Source: Lentisphaeria bacterium
Lineage (GTDB): Bacteria > Verrucomicrobiota > Lentisphaeria > Victivallales > UBA1829
Length of the DNA: 5,005 bases
Reading direction: 5' to 3'
Assembly (NCBI GenBank): GCA_019408975.1
Contig: DXVA01000334.1
Span: 1 to 5,005, forward strand
The notes beneath the pieces were generated by a model, which worked only from the letters and a program-made list of their open reading frames with translations, ran no database searches and was not told the DNA's origin. Positions 1 through 5,005 of this stretch are shown in pieces. A program made the translations under genes and the position numbers. Numbering within the stretch: the first letter of the stretch is position 1; each line of letters begins with the position of its first letter.

Positions 1-1
1 G

Positions 2-97
2 AAATGGCATCCGGTTTCCCTCGACCAGATCTGGCTGGGAACCTATGGCAGCGGATATTATTACCTGAAAGACCCGGCGGGAAAAATACGGAAATAA
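2..97 (+). CDS. C-terminal fragment of an unidentified protein
   Basis: The window opens inside a reading frame that runs 31 codons to a TAA stop at 95-97. The encoded tail ends LKDPAGKIRK and includes an aromatic stretch (WLGTYGSGYYYL). Third positions favour G and C (CCG, CTG, GCG, CTC, GAC), as in the other genes here, which supports real coding over the overlapping frame starting at base 4. The stop lies 10 bases from the stop of the convergent regulator gene, a compact end-to-end arrangement typical of two real genes. The family cannot be identified from so short a tail; given the setting it could belong to another carbohydrate-related protein, but that is only a guess from context. Confidence 0.55.
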   Translation, partial: KWHPVSLDQIWLGTYGSGYYYLKDPAGKIRK

Positions 98-107
98 GCG
101 GAAGCCG

Positions 108-1016
108 TCACGAAAAGAAAGAGAGCTGTTTCCGGTACTCGCGCGGAGAAATCCCGAAACGGTTCCGGAAACACGTGGAAAAGTTCAGTGCATTGTCATA
201 ACCGACTTCAGCCGCAATCTCTTTGACGGAACGGTTCTCATCCGCCAGCAGGCGCCGGGCATGGCGCATCCGCAAATCCAGCAGATATTGCCGTGGAGTC
301 GTATGCAGATAACGGTGAAACAGACGGACCAGATGAGTCGGAGAACAGTTGCACCGTTCCGCCATTTCCGGCTGTTTCCAGCTATGCTCCGGATGCAGTT
401 CCAATGCGTTGCGCAAAGCCGCCAGCACCGGGGGCATTTCCTGAACATCCGGGGGAATCCGGAGCGCCTGAAGCAGTTCAAAAGTCAGACAGCTGTTGCG
501 CCCCGGTTCCCTGATGGACGGCTCGTCCGCCAGAGAACCGATTTCGCGGAACAATCGCTCCATATGGTTGCGTTCCGGGCACGTGAGCACATCCGCCTCT
601 CCGAGCCCGCTTTCCGCCAGCAGAGCCGGAAGCAGCGCTCCCTTGACCATGACCGATATTTTCCGGCAGCCGGACTCCCCTGACAGGAATTCATTTTCAA
701 TCATCGGCTGCATCAGGAAAAGTTCCCCCTCCTCCAGTTCATACATTTTCCCCCTCTGCCGCACGAGAAGCGATCCCTGCTGCACATATTCAATGGAAAG
801 AAAAGGAGCATTCCGCCTCAGATAATGCGCTTTTTTCAGCAGATGGACTTCGCAGATGCACTCAATCCAAAGCAGATTGTCCGCGGAACCCGACAACGGC
901 TGGCGCATCCGGTAGGAACGGCGGGAGGGACGGTGGTAAAACACCATCCCCTCCCAATAAGACGGCGGGGGCAGAGTCTCCCAACGGAAAACGGCGGAAT
1001 CGCAGAGTTTTTTCAT
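108..1016 (-). CDS. AraC-family transcriptional regulator
   Basis: This 302-residue protein has the normal length and order of an AraC/XylS-type sugar regulator. The N-terminal half looks like a cupin-type ligand-binding domain (about residues 70-130, with GSLLVRQRGKMYELEEGELF forming beta strands and the conserved turn). The C-terminal 85 or so residues are a clear double helix-turn-helix domain: first helix pair around residues 215-235 (CNCSPTHLVRLFHRYL), linker helix with RMRHARRLL, and the family signature around 263-290 (VKEIAAEVGYDNALNFSTCF, then RNRFGISPREYRK). The stop is TCA at 108-110 on the plus strand. The ATG at 1016 has no obvious Shine-Dalgarno sequence; a second in-frame ATG (947, residue 24) is directly preceded by GGGAGGGG, so the true start is not certain. 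It is divergent from the 1135 gene and probably controls it, itself, or both. The effector is unknown, but the neighbours suggest a carbohydrate. Confidence 0.93.
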   Translation of the reverse strand: MKKLCDSAVFRWETLPPPSYWEGMVFYHRPSRRSYRMRQPLSGSADNLLWIECICEVHLLKKAHYLRRNAPFLSIEYVQQGSLLVRQRGKMYELEEGELFLMQPMIENEFLSGESGCRKISVMVKGALLPALLAESGLGEADVLTCPERNHMERLFREIGSLADEPSIREPGRNSCLTFELLQALRIPPDVQEMPPVLAALRNALELHPEHSWKQPEMAERCNCSPTHLVRLFHRYLHTTPRQYLLDLRMRHARRLLADENRSVKEIAAEVGYDNALNFSTCFRNRFGISPREYRKQLSFFS

Positions 1017-1024
1017 TATGTTTT

Positions 1025-1055
1025 TATTTCAAATGTTTTTGCCGGTATTTCAAAT
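1025..1055. promoter_or_regulatory. Candidate AraC-type operator: two direct half-sites 21 bp apart
   Basis: TATTTCAAAT occurs identically at 1025-1034 and 1046-1055, a start-to-start spacing of exactly 21 bp, or two helical turns. Known AraC-type activators bind directly repeated half-sites with about this spacing. The pair lies 8-39 bases upstream of the regulator's start codon and 20 bp before the likely -35 box of the divergent gene. A weaker copy sharing only the TTTCA core lies at 1068-1072, 20 bp further on and just before that -35 box. The repeats are seen directly; the operator role is inferred from spacing and location. Confidence 0.6.
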
Positions 1056-1075
1056 ATAATTCTCCGGTTTCATGG

Positions 1076-1103
1076 TTGTTTTCCCATGTTTCTTTACTAT
1101 AAT
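1076..1103 (+). promoter_or_regulatory. Sigma70-type promoter for the 1135 gene
   Basis: A perfect -10 hexamer TATAAT lies at 1098-1103. Sixteen bases upstream is TTGTTT (1076-1081), which matches the -35 consensus only in its TTG. Transcription would begin near 1110, leaving a leader of about 25 bases before the ATG at 1135. A weak -35 next to direct repeats fits an activator-dependent promoter. Confidence 0.6.
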
Positions 1104-1121
1104 ATCTCTCATATGAAAAAC

Positions 1122-1126
1122 AAGGA
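1122..1126 (+). promoter_or_regulatory. Ribosome binding site of the 1135 gene
   Basis: AAGGA at 1122-1126 is 8 bases before the ATG at 1135, which supports that start codon. Confidence 0.6.
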
Positions 1127-1134
1127 ACTGTAAT

Positions 1135-2421
1135 ATGGAAAACGGTAAATCTTTCAACAGCCGGAGTCTGGAATATGCATGGAGGCAGATTCATGATGTC
1201 CTGTTCCATCCCGGAACGGGGATGATCTACGATTATGTAACAAGCCATGATCCATGCCGCCGCTTCGCTCATCTTCCGTCTCCCGAGGAAATTGCCGCCG
1301 GTTTTCCAAATCCATGCGGCTGGAGCACCGGAATGGAGGATTGCGCCCTGAACGGCGGACTCATGCTCGACCTGATGCGGTTCCGCGGATGGGAGAATTC
1401 CGCTTTTGCCGCCCGAATCGCCGAGGGATTGATCCGCTGCGGAACGGTCCACGGGCAAAACGGCTTTATTGCAAGAGGTATCTCTCCGCTCGACGGGAAA
1501 AGCTGTTACGGCAACTCCTCGCGAGACCAATTCACACTGGCGCCCTACGGAATGTGGCGTTTTCTGAAAGGGCACGGAATTTCCGGCACTCTGCGGGAGA
1601 ACGGAATCAGATTTCTCCGTTCCGTTGCGGATTACTGCAAACGGACAATTACACCGGAACATCATTACAATCTGTTGCGCCTGGACGGGCATCAGGCTGT
1701 CGTTTCCACACTCTGGGAGTGCGATCCACACGAGGCAATGCGCCTGCCGATGATCTACGGCATCGCAGGCGACATCACCGGCGAATCCCGCTATTTCGAC
1801 CTCATGAACCGCTATGCCGAAGCCGGGTTGCGGCACACTCTGACGCTGGACCCAGAAGCGGATTACTGGTGGGACATGCCGCTGCTCCAGATGCAGTTGT
1901 CGCTGAATTTCTTCCTCGAAAGCGATATCCTGCCGGCACTGTCCGGAGAAATCCGCCGTGCAATGCATACGGCGGCACTCATCGCCCGGCGTCAGCTATT
2001 GACTCTGCTGTGCGAAGCTGAAACATTCAGCGGCGACTGGGAAACACTTTACGACAACTGGCGGACACTCCCGATGCGTATGCGGAGCGAAACGCTTTCC
2101 TCTGACGGGCGCTCCGGTCTTTTCGGCGGGAAAAGCTATCTGAATCCGGTGTTCCGGCAGGAATATGCCCGGCCAAATATGATTCTGCGGGGAACAGGAA
2201 ATTATCTTGCCGTCATCGCCCACTGTCCAGACACCCCGTTTCCGGCGTCGCTTCACAACCGGATCGAACGGATTTTGCGGAAAATTGATTTCATGCGGTT
2301 CGCCGGTGCCGGAACCGTTCCGCTGGTATATGGTTACAGCGCACTCTCCGCATATGGCAAGTTGGATGCAATGGACAATCCGGCATGGAAAGAAGATGTC
2401 TCAAGAATGATGGTTGTTTAG
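1135..2421 (+). CDS. Uncharacterised protein, probable alpha/alpha-barrel carbohydrate-active protein
   Basis: A 428-residue protein with no signal peptide or membrane segment, so probably cytoplasmic. The start is supported by AAGGA 8 bases upstream and a promoter before it. Regions that look conserved are: HPGTGMIYDYV (25-35), PNPCGWSTGMEDCALNGG (58-75), NGFIARGISP (109-118), NSSRDQFT (127-134), RLPMIYGIAGDITGE (203-217) and a WWDMPLLQMQ segment (245-254). Alternating amphipathic helices with acidic and aromatic residues near helix ends recall six-hairpin (alpha/alpha) barrels, such as the N-acylglucosamine 2-epimerase and unsaturated glucuronyl hydrolase folds, but I cannot assign a specific family. 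Asp69, Glu68, Asp131 and Arg130 are candidate active-site residues by position in the motifs only. Its place opposite an AraC regulator and upstream of a secreted glycosidase-like gene suggests that it handles a sugar product inside the cell. The reading frame ends at TAG 2419-2421. Confidence 0.88.
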   Translation: MENGKSFNSRSLEYAWRQIHDVLFHPGTGMIYDYVTSHDPCRRFAHLPSPEEIAAGFPNPCGWSTGMEDCALNGGLMLDLMRFRGWENSAFAARIAEGLIRCGTVHGQNGFIARGISPLDGKSCYGNSSRDQFTLAPYGMWRFLKGHGISGTLRENGIRFLRSVADYCKRTITPEHHYNLLRLDGHQAVVSTLWECDPHEAMRLPMIYGIAGDITGESRYFDLMNRYAEAGLRHTLTLDPEADYWWDMPLLQMQLSLNFFLESDILPALSGEIRRAMHTAALIARRQLLTLLCEAETFSGDWETLYDNWRTLPMRMRSETLSSDGRSGLFGGKSYLNPVFRQEYARPNMILRGTGNYLAVIAHCPDTPFPASLHNRIERILRKIDFMRFAGAGTVPLVYGYSALSAYGKLDAMDNPAWKEDVSRMMVV

Positions 2422-2469
2422 TTTGAAAAAAAACAGAAAAAATGGAATGAATATTTTCAATCCGGAACT

Positions 2470-2474
2470 GGAGG
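2470..2474 (+). promoter_or_regulatory. Strong ribosome binding site ahead of an ATG at 2480
   Basis: GGAGG is placed 5 bases (TTTTT) before the ATG at 2480, nearly ideal for initiation and better than the pseudopilin's own signal. It argues that translation can begin here. Confidence 0.5.
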
Positions 2475-2611
2475 TTTTTATGGAGAACGGCAAGAAAACG
2501 GTTGACAGCACGGTTCACGATTCAGCACAGTCGATGAAGGACAGCAACAGGGTGGGGTGCTCAATCCGCGAGCATCTGAAGAACGTAAGACAAAGAACAG
2601 ATTTGAATTTG

Positions 2612-2658
2612 TGTAATACCCCCCGTTTTGTATGTTATCTGTCAAAGGCGGTATTACA
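2612..2658. repeat. Long imperfect inverted repeat
   Basis: TGTAATACCCCC (2612-2623) pairs with GGCGGTATTACA (2647-2658) over 12 positions with a single C/C mismatch. Inside it TTTG (2627-2630) can pair with CAAA (2643-2646), leaving a three-base bulge and a 12-base loop. No T-run follows (the next bases are TAGAAGCAAT), so it is not an ordinary intrinsic terminator. It could be an RNA structure in the pseudopilin leader, a protein-binding palindrome, or a remnant of a small mobile or recombination element; the sequence does not decide between these. Confidence 0.65.
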
Positions 2659-2701
2659 TAGAAGCAATCAATCCCGGAGCGGCCTCGTTTCTTCTTTCTT
2701 C

Positions 2702-2771
2702 ATTCAATTGTTGAATTGTTCTAATGTTCGCTTGTTCAAATGTTTCCCCGTTCCTTGTTCTTCTGTTCTTA
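2702..2771 (+). repeat. Degenerate 8-bp tandem repeat array (GTTCNNNT-like)
   Basis: The tetramer GTTC or a one-base variant recurs every 8 bases: ATTC 2702, GTTG 2710, GTTC 2718, 2726 and 2734, GTTT 2742, GTTC 2750, then with 7- and 8-base steps GTTC 2757 and 2765. Units read ATTCAATT, GTTGAATT, GTTCTAAT, GTTCGCTT, GTTCAAAT, GTTTCCCC, GTTCCTT, GTTCTTCT, GTTCTTA. The first two also form a small inverted repeat (ATTCAA/TTGAAT). The array ends 4 bases before the hairpin over the pseudopilin start. The periodicity is directly visible; its role is unknown. Confidence 0.65.
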
Positions 2772-2775
2772 CTTC

Positions 2776-2803
2776 CAGGGTGAAAATGCGAATTTTCACC
2801 CTG
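2776..2803 (+). promoter_or_regulatory. Perfect 12-bp hairpin over the pseudopilin start codon
   Basis: CAGGGTGAAAAT (2776-2787) is exactly complementary to ATTTTCACCCTG (2792-2803), separated by the GNRA-type tetraloop GCGA (2788-2791). The AGGG Shine-Dalgarno-like element (2777-2780) and the first two bases of the ATG (2786-2788) are in the left arm, and the right arm is within codons 3-6. In mRNA this would hide the initiation signals of the pseudopilin unless opened by upstream translation, a protein or another RNA. There is no trailing T-run, so it is not a terminator. Confidence 0.7.
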
Positions 2804-3523
2804 ATCGAGCTCCTCATTGTGATTGCGATCATCGCGATTTTAGCCTCAATGCTCCTGCCCGCCCTGAACAAAGCACGGGAACGGGCACGCTCCGCCCAGT
2901 GCATGAACAACCTCAAACAATGTGGCATGACGATGGCGTTTTACAGCAATGACTATTCCGACTGGCAAATGTTTGCTGGCAAAGCAATGAACGGAAAAAC
3001 AAATTCTGTTTCATGGGCGGGCATCATGAAAGAGGTTGGATATCTTTCGGAAAAGTCCGGGGAAGTCGTATGCCCTGCCGCCAAAATACCGAAACCGGTC
3101 AAATACTGGTTCAATACCTACGGCAACCGTCAGAGCAGGATGCCGGATCACTGTAAACTCATTATGAACTCACCGTGGCAAGTCTACTTGCTCAGATGGC
3201 GTGTCAAATACACAAGTGACTTTGTCATGCTCGGGGACAGTTTTTCGCCGATATGGACTACTCCGGGCAGCGTCAACGGAGATCAATACGGAGATTCCCC
3301 CTCATATGTCAGAATGGAGGATGCGCTCGGCACAGGCGATGACGGTGCAAATTACTTTTCTCTGTCCCGCCACGGAACCAGTGGAAATTTCCTGTTTCTT
3401 GACGGGCATGTAAAGGCAATCTCGGATGCCGGGACCTTCCAGCAAATCTGCAAAAAGGAATATAACGATCCGGCAATTCTGATCGGCGTATGGGATAAAC
3501 AACGGAAATTCAACAGGAACTGA
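2786..3523 (+). CDS. Type II secretion/type IV pilus-like pseudopilin with H-X9-DG motif
   Basis: A 245-residue protein starting MRIFTLIELL with the class III prepilin signature: F4-T-L-I-E8 followed by a hydrophobic helix to about residue 25, then the charged ALNKARERARSAQCMNNLKQ segment that forms the outer part of the N-terminal helix. The C-terminal region has H196 followed nine residues later by D206-G207-H208, the H-X9-DG motif known from PVC-phylum pseudopilins. It should be inserted in the inner membrane, cleaved before F4 by a prepilin peptidase, and assembled or displayed in the envelope. The residue before the cleavage site is Ile, not the usual Gly. I chose the ATG at 2786 because it gives the normal very short leader and has AGGG 5 bases upstream; GTG 2780 and the strong site at 2480 are alternatives. 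It ends 14 bases before the glycosidase-like gene, suggesting one transcript. Confidence 0.92.
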   Translation: MRIFTLIELLIVIAIIAILASMLLPALNKARERARSAQCMNNLKQCGMTMAFYSNDYSDWQMFAGKAMNGKTNSVSWAGIMKEVGYLSEKSGEVVCPAAKIPKPVKYWFNTYGNRQSRMPDHCKLIMNSPWQVYLLRWRVKYTSDFVMLGDSFSPIWTTPGSVNGDQYGDSPSYVRMEDALGTGDDGANYFSLSRHGTSGNFLFLDGHVKAISDAGTFQQICKKEYNDPAILIGVWDKQRKFNRN

Positions 3524-3527
3524 AAAC

Positions 3528-3533
3528 AGGAGG
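3528..3533 (+). promoter_or_regulatory. Ribosome binding site of the DUF4091/GH123-like gene
   Basis: AGGAGG at 3528-3533 is 4 bases before the ATG at 3538 and 10 bases before a second in-frame ATG at 3544. Both spacings are near the edge of the preferred range, so either could be the real start, a difference of two residues. Confidence 0.65.
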
Positions 3534-3537
3534 CAAG

Positions 3538-5005
3538 ATGAAAATGAACCGTATTGCAATGTATGGAGCATTATTTCTGGCTGGCGCCATGACTGGGAGC
3601 GCCATGGGAATGGAAGTGCTGTTCGACTTTGAAAATTCAACGGGCGGATGGAAAGCCAAACAGTGGAGGGCGAAAGTAGAGTATTCCGATGCATTGCCCG
3701 TGGACGGACGGCGCGGGCTGGTCTTCACTCATCCCCGCTGGCGCCCCGAAGAACAGGACAACCAGCAGACATGGCCCAGTTTTGAAACATGCGGCGCACC
3801 GAAAGACTGGACGAAATTCGACCGGCTGGTCATACCTGTTTACAACGACAGCGCAGCAGAAATGGCGTTCGGAGTATATATCACCGATTCAAAAGCCCCT
3901 CTCCTGAAGGGCGCTTCGTTTTCTACGAAGATCGGGCCGTATGCAAGCACCCAGCTGGTAATACCGGTCCGGGAAAAATTTATGGAAAAGCGCATCAATC
4001 CGGCTGATATCAGCGTATTCCACTGTTTCAGCGCAAATCCCCGCGAGGCTCTCACGTTTTACATCGACCGGATCGCCCTTCTGGAACCGGGAGAAAAACT
4101 ACCGGAATTGCCGGCGGAATACCTCAAGAAGATCAAAGAACGCCAGGACAGGCACTTTGCGCCGTTCCGCAACCGGATCAAAGCCGAAATGGACCGTCTC
4201 AGCGCAGACGGTCTTTTCCCCGCAATCCGGCAGTATCTGGATGAAAAACGGGAAGAATACCGGACGGCGCTGAATGATCCCCGCTCCAGCCTGATCATTC
4301 AGGAACTCAGCAAAGATGCATTCATCTGGCATCAGTATCTCCGGCTCTTTCAGGCAGCAAAATCATTTGATGCAATCCGTCCGGCGGTCACAGTTTCCCC
4401 CGGCTTTGAAAACGTCGTGATCGGCTATGCTCCGTCCTCAGAAAAGATTCTGCCCCGTTGTCCCGGATTTGAGGCGCTTCCCGCCAGAGTGGAACTTGAG
4501 GCGGCGGGAAATGAAAAAGAATCTTTCCAGCTCGTTGTCCTGCCGGCGGGAAGTGACCTGAAGCGTGTTTCAGTCAAGCTTTCGGAGTTCAGCGGACCGG
4601 CAGGAAAACTTCCCGCAAATGCGGTCTCGGCAATACCTGTCGGCTTCATCGAAACAAAATTCGTTCCGATTTATCAGGCAAGTTACACCGGTTTCTATTC
4701 CGATCCGCTTCTGCCGTTCCTGAAACAAGTCGATGTAAAGCGCGGCGAAGCACAGCCGTTCTGGATTCGAGCCGACATCCCGGCGGAACAGACGGCAGGA
4801 GTCTACACGGGCAAAGCGACAGTCGCAATCGGCGGCAGAGACGCATTCACGGTAGACATCGCGCTTCAGGTCCGCGGGTTCACCCTGCCGGAACAGTCGC
4901 CTCTGCCGCTGGCGATTACTTTCAAGCCGGGGTATGTCAGGAAGCTCATGCCGCAGATTCCGGACTCGAAAAAGGATACGGTTCCCGCACAGGCATGGAA
5001 AAAAC
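3538..5005 (+). CDS. Secreted DUF4091/GH123-like glycoside hydrolase-type protein, N-terminal 489 residues
   Basis: The frame is open to the window end, so the C-terminal part is missing. Residues 1-24 form a signal peptide (basic start, hydrophobic core ALFLAGAMTGSA, likely cleavage after A-M-G at 24). Residues 25-185 resemble a carbohydrate-binding-type beta sandwich (LFDFENSTGGW at 28-38, closing with FYIDRIALLEPGE around 174-186). Residues 188-280 are strongly helical and charged. From about 300 the sequence matches the N-terminal domain pattern of DUF4091/GH123-type proteins: NEKESFQLVV (325-334), YSDPLLPF (387-394) and FWIRADIPAEQTAGVYTGKA (408-427), ending with GFTLPEQSPLPLAITF. Known GH123 enzymes are beta-N-acetylgalactosaminidases, but the catalytic domain with its Asp-Glu pair would lie beyond 5005, so activity and substrate cannot be stated. 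It follows the pseudopilin by 14 bases with a good ribosome binding site and probably shares its transcript. Confidence 0.85.
   Translation, partial: MKMNRIAMYGALFLAGAMTGSAMGMEVLFDFENSTGGWKAKQWRAKVEYSDALPVDGRRGLVFTHPRWRPEEQDNQQTWPSFETCGAPKDWTKFDRLVIPVYNDSAAEMAFGVYITDSKAPLLKGASFSTKIGPYASTQLVIPVREKFMEKRINPADISVFHCFSANPREALTFYIDRIALLEPGEKLPELPAEYLKKIKERQDRHFAPFRNRIKAEMDRLSADGLFPAIRQYLDEKREEYRTALNDPRSSLIIQELSKDAFIWHQYLRLFQAAKSFDAIRPAVTVSPGFENVVIGYAPSSEKILPRCPGFEALPARVELEAAGNEKESFQLVVLPAGSDLKRVSVKLSEFSGPAGKLPANAVSAIPVGFIETKFVPIYQASYTGFYSDPLLPFLKQVDVKRGEAQPFWIRADIPAEQTAGVYTGKATVAIGGRDAFTVDIALQVRGFTLPEQSPLPLAITFKPGYVRKLMPQIPDSKKDTVPAQAWKK
4192..4217 (+). other. Terminator-like hairpin inside the glycosidase-like gene
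   Basis: GACCGTCT (4192-4199) and AGACGGTC (4206-4213) form a perfect 8-bp stem with loop CAGCGC, followed at once by TTTT (4214-4217). The shape recalls an intrinsic terminator, but the T-run is short and the site is within an intact reading frame in the helical region, so it may be a coincidence or at most a weak pause site. Confidence 0.3.

Larger units (their letters stand above)
2422..2785. other. 364-base structured region between the 1135 gene and the pseudopilin
   Basis: No recognisable protein domain is present here. The first part (2422-2465) is A-rich. It is followed by a strong ribosome binding site and ATG (2470-2482) opening a frame that stays open into the pseudopilin, a long inverted repeat (2612-2658), a pyrimidine-rich stretch with an 8-bp periodic repeat (2702-2771), and the left arm of a hairpin that reaches the pseudopilin start. 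Composition shifts from mixed to T/C-rich after about 2685, unlike the flanking genes. I found no convincing terminator after the 1135 gene and no matched -35/-10 pair for the pseudopilin. A TTGACA at 2502-2507 has no -10 partner at the right distance. Confidence 0.6.
2480..2785 (+). other. In-frame upstream reading frame of unknown status (leader, gene remnant or N-terminal extension)
   Basis: From the ATG at 2480, 102 codons run without a stop and in frame into the pseudopilin; a product starting here would have 347 residues in all. The first residues are MENGKKTVDSTVHDSAQSMK, followed by a stretch rich in Arg, Cys and Ser with no recognisable domain. From about 2685 the frame passes through T/C-rich repeat DNA and gives an unusual peptide containing four cysteines. 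The start codon context is strong, but a 100-residue leader before a prepilin signal would be far longer than known leaders. Possible readings are: the 5' end of a broken gene, a translated leader coupled to the pseudopilin, or an open frame by chance in stop-poor DNA. The first five residues (MENGK) match those of the 1135 gene with three silent base differences, which may be coincidence. Confidence 0.35.

Noticed and set aside
4..201. 65-codon frame at the left edge
   Set aside because: It overlaps the end of the AraC-type gene and competes with the frame ending at 97, which has better codon use and a neat convergent end.
1024..1968. 314-codon open frame on the minus strand
   Set aside because: It lies antisense to most of the 1135-2421 gene, has no recognisable domain, and crosses the divergent promoter region; it is best explained as a shadow of the real gene.
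1254..2021. 255-codon open frame on the plus strand in another frame of the 1135 gene
   Set aside because: The translation is Arg/Pro-rich and without domains, as expected from an out-of-frame reading of a GC-biased gene.
2414..2416. TTG as start of the pseudopilin frame
   Set aside because: It lies within the end of the previous gene without a ribosome binding site; the ATG at 2480 or 2786 is far better supported.
2502..2507. TTGACA as -35 box of a pseudopilin promoter
   Set aside because: No -10-like hexamer is found 16-18 bases downstream.
2612..2658. Intrinsic terminator for the 1135 gene
   Set aside because: The loop is long, the stem is interrupted, it lies about 190 bases after the stop, and no T-run follows.
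2702..2771. CRISPR array
   Set aside because: The period is only 8 bases with degenerate units; there are no repeat-spacer units of CRISPR size and no cas genes.
2825..2835. Small palindrome GCGATCATCGC in the pseudopilin
   Set aside because: It arises from the repeated Ala-Ile codons of the conserved hydrophobic helix and needs no other explanation.

Overview
The window suggests a Lentisphaerae (Victivallis-like, gut-type) bacterium of moderate GC. The main reason is the pseudopilin at 2786-3523: its N-terminus FTLIELLIVIAIIAILASML and its H-X9-DG motif are typical of the greatly expanded pseudopilin families of Lentisphaerae and related PVC bacteria. Here it sits directly upstream of a secreted glycosidase-type protein. 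The organism call is an inference from protein style, not from a marker gene.

Layout. (1) Bases 2-97 (+) hold the last 31 codons of an unidentified gene. (2) Bases 108-1016 (-) encode a complete AraC-family regulator with an N-terminal cupin-like sensor domain; it converges on the first gene with a 10-base gap. (3) Bases 1017-1134 are a divergent intergenic region. It contains two identical 10-bp direct repeats exactly 21 bp apart (a likely AraC-type operator), a recognisable promoter and a good ribosome binding site for the next gene. (4) Bases 1135-2421 (+) encode a 428-residue cytoplasmic protein of unproven function, probably an alpha/alpha-barrel carbohydrate-active protein. (5) Bases 2422-2785 are a 364-base region of unusual structure: a strong ribosome binding site opening a frame at 2480, a long imperfect inverted repeat (2612-2658), a degenerate 8-bp tandem array (2702-2771) and the left arm of a perfect 12-bp hairpin (2776-2803). 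(6) Bases 2786-3523 (+) encode the pseudopilin, whose Shine-Dalgarno-like element and start codon lie inside that hairpin. (7) Bases 3538-5005 (+) hold the first 489 codons of a secreted DUF4091/GH123-like protein, cut by the window end.

How they may work together (inference): the AraC-type regulator would sense a sugar and control the divergent unit. That unit would include a cytoplasmic carbohydrate-processing protein and, further down, a pseudopilin plus secreted glycosidase pair separated by only 14 bases. Whether the 364-base region breaks transcription between 1135-2421 and the pseudopilin pair is unclear; no convincing terminator or promoter was seen in it.

The most unusual part is the block 2612-2803 immediately upstream of and overlapping the pseudopilin start. 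It combines three kinds of ordered structure in under 200 bases and looks like a cassette-like 5' control or recombination element rather than an ordinary leader.
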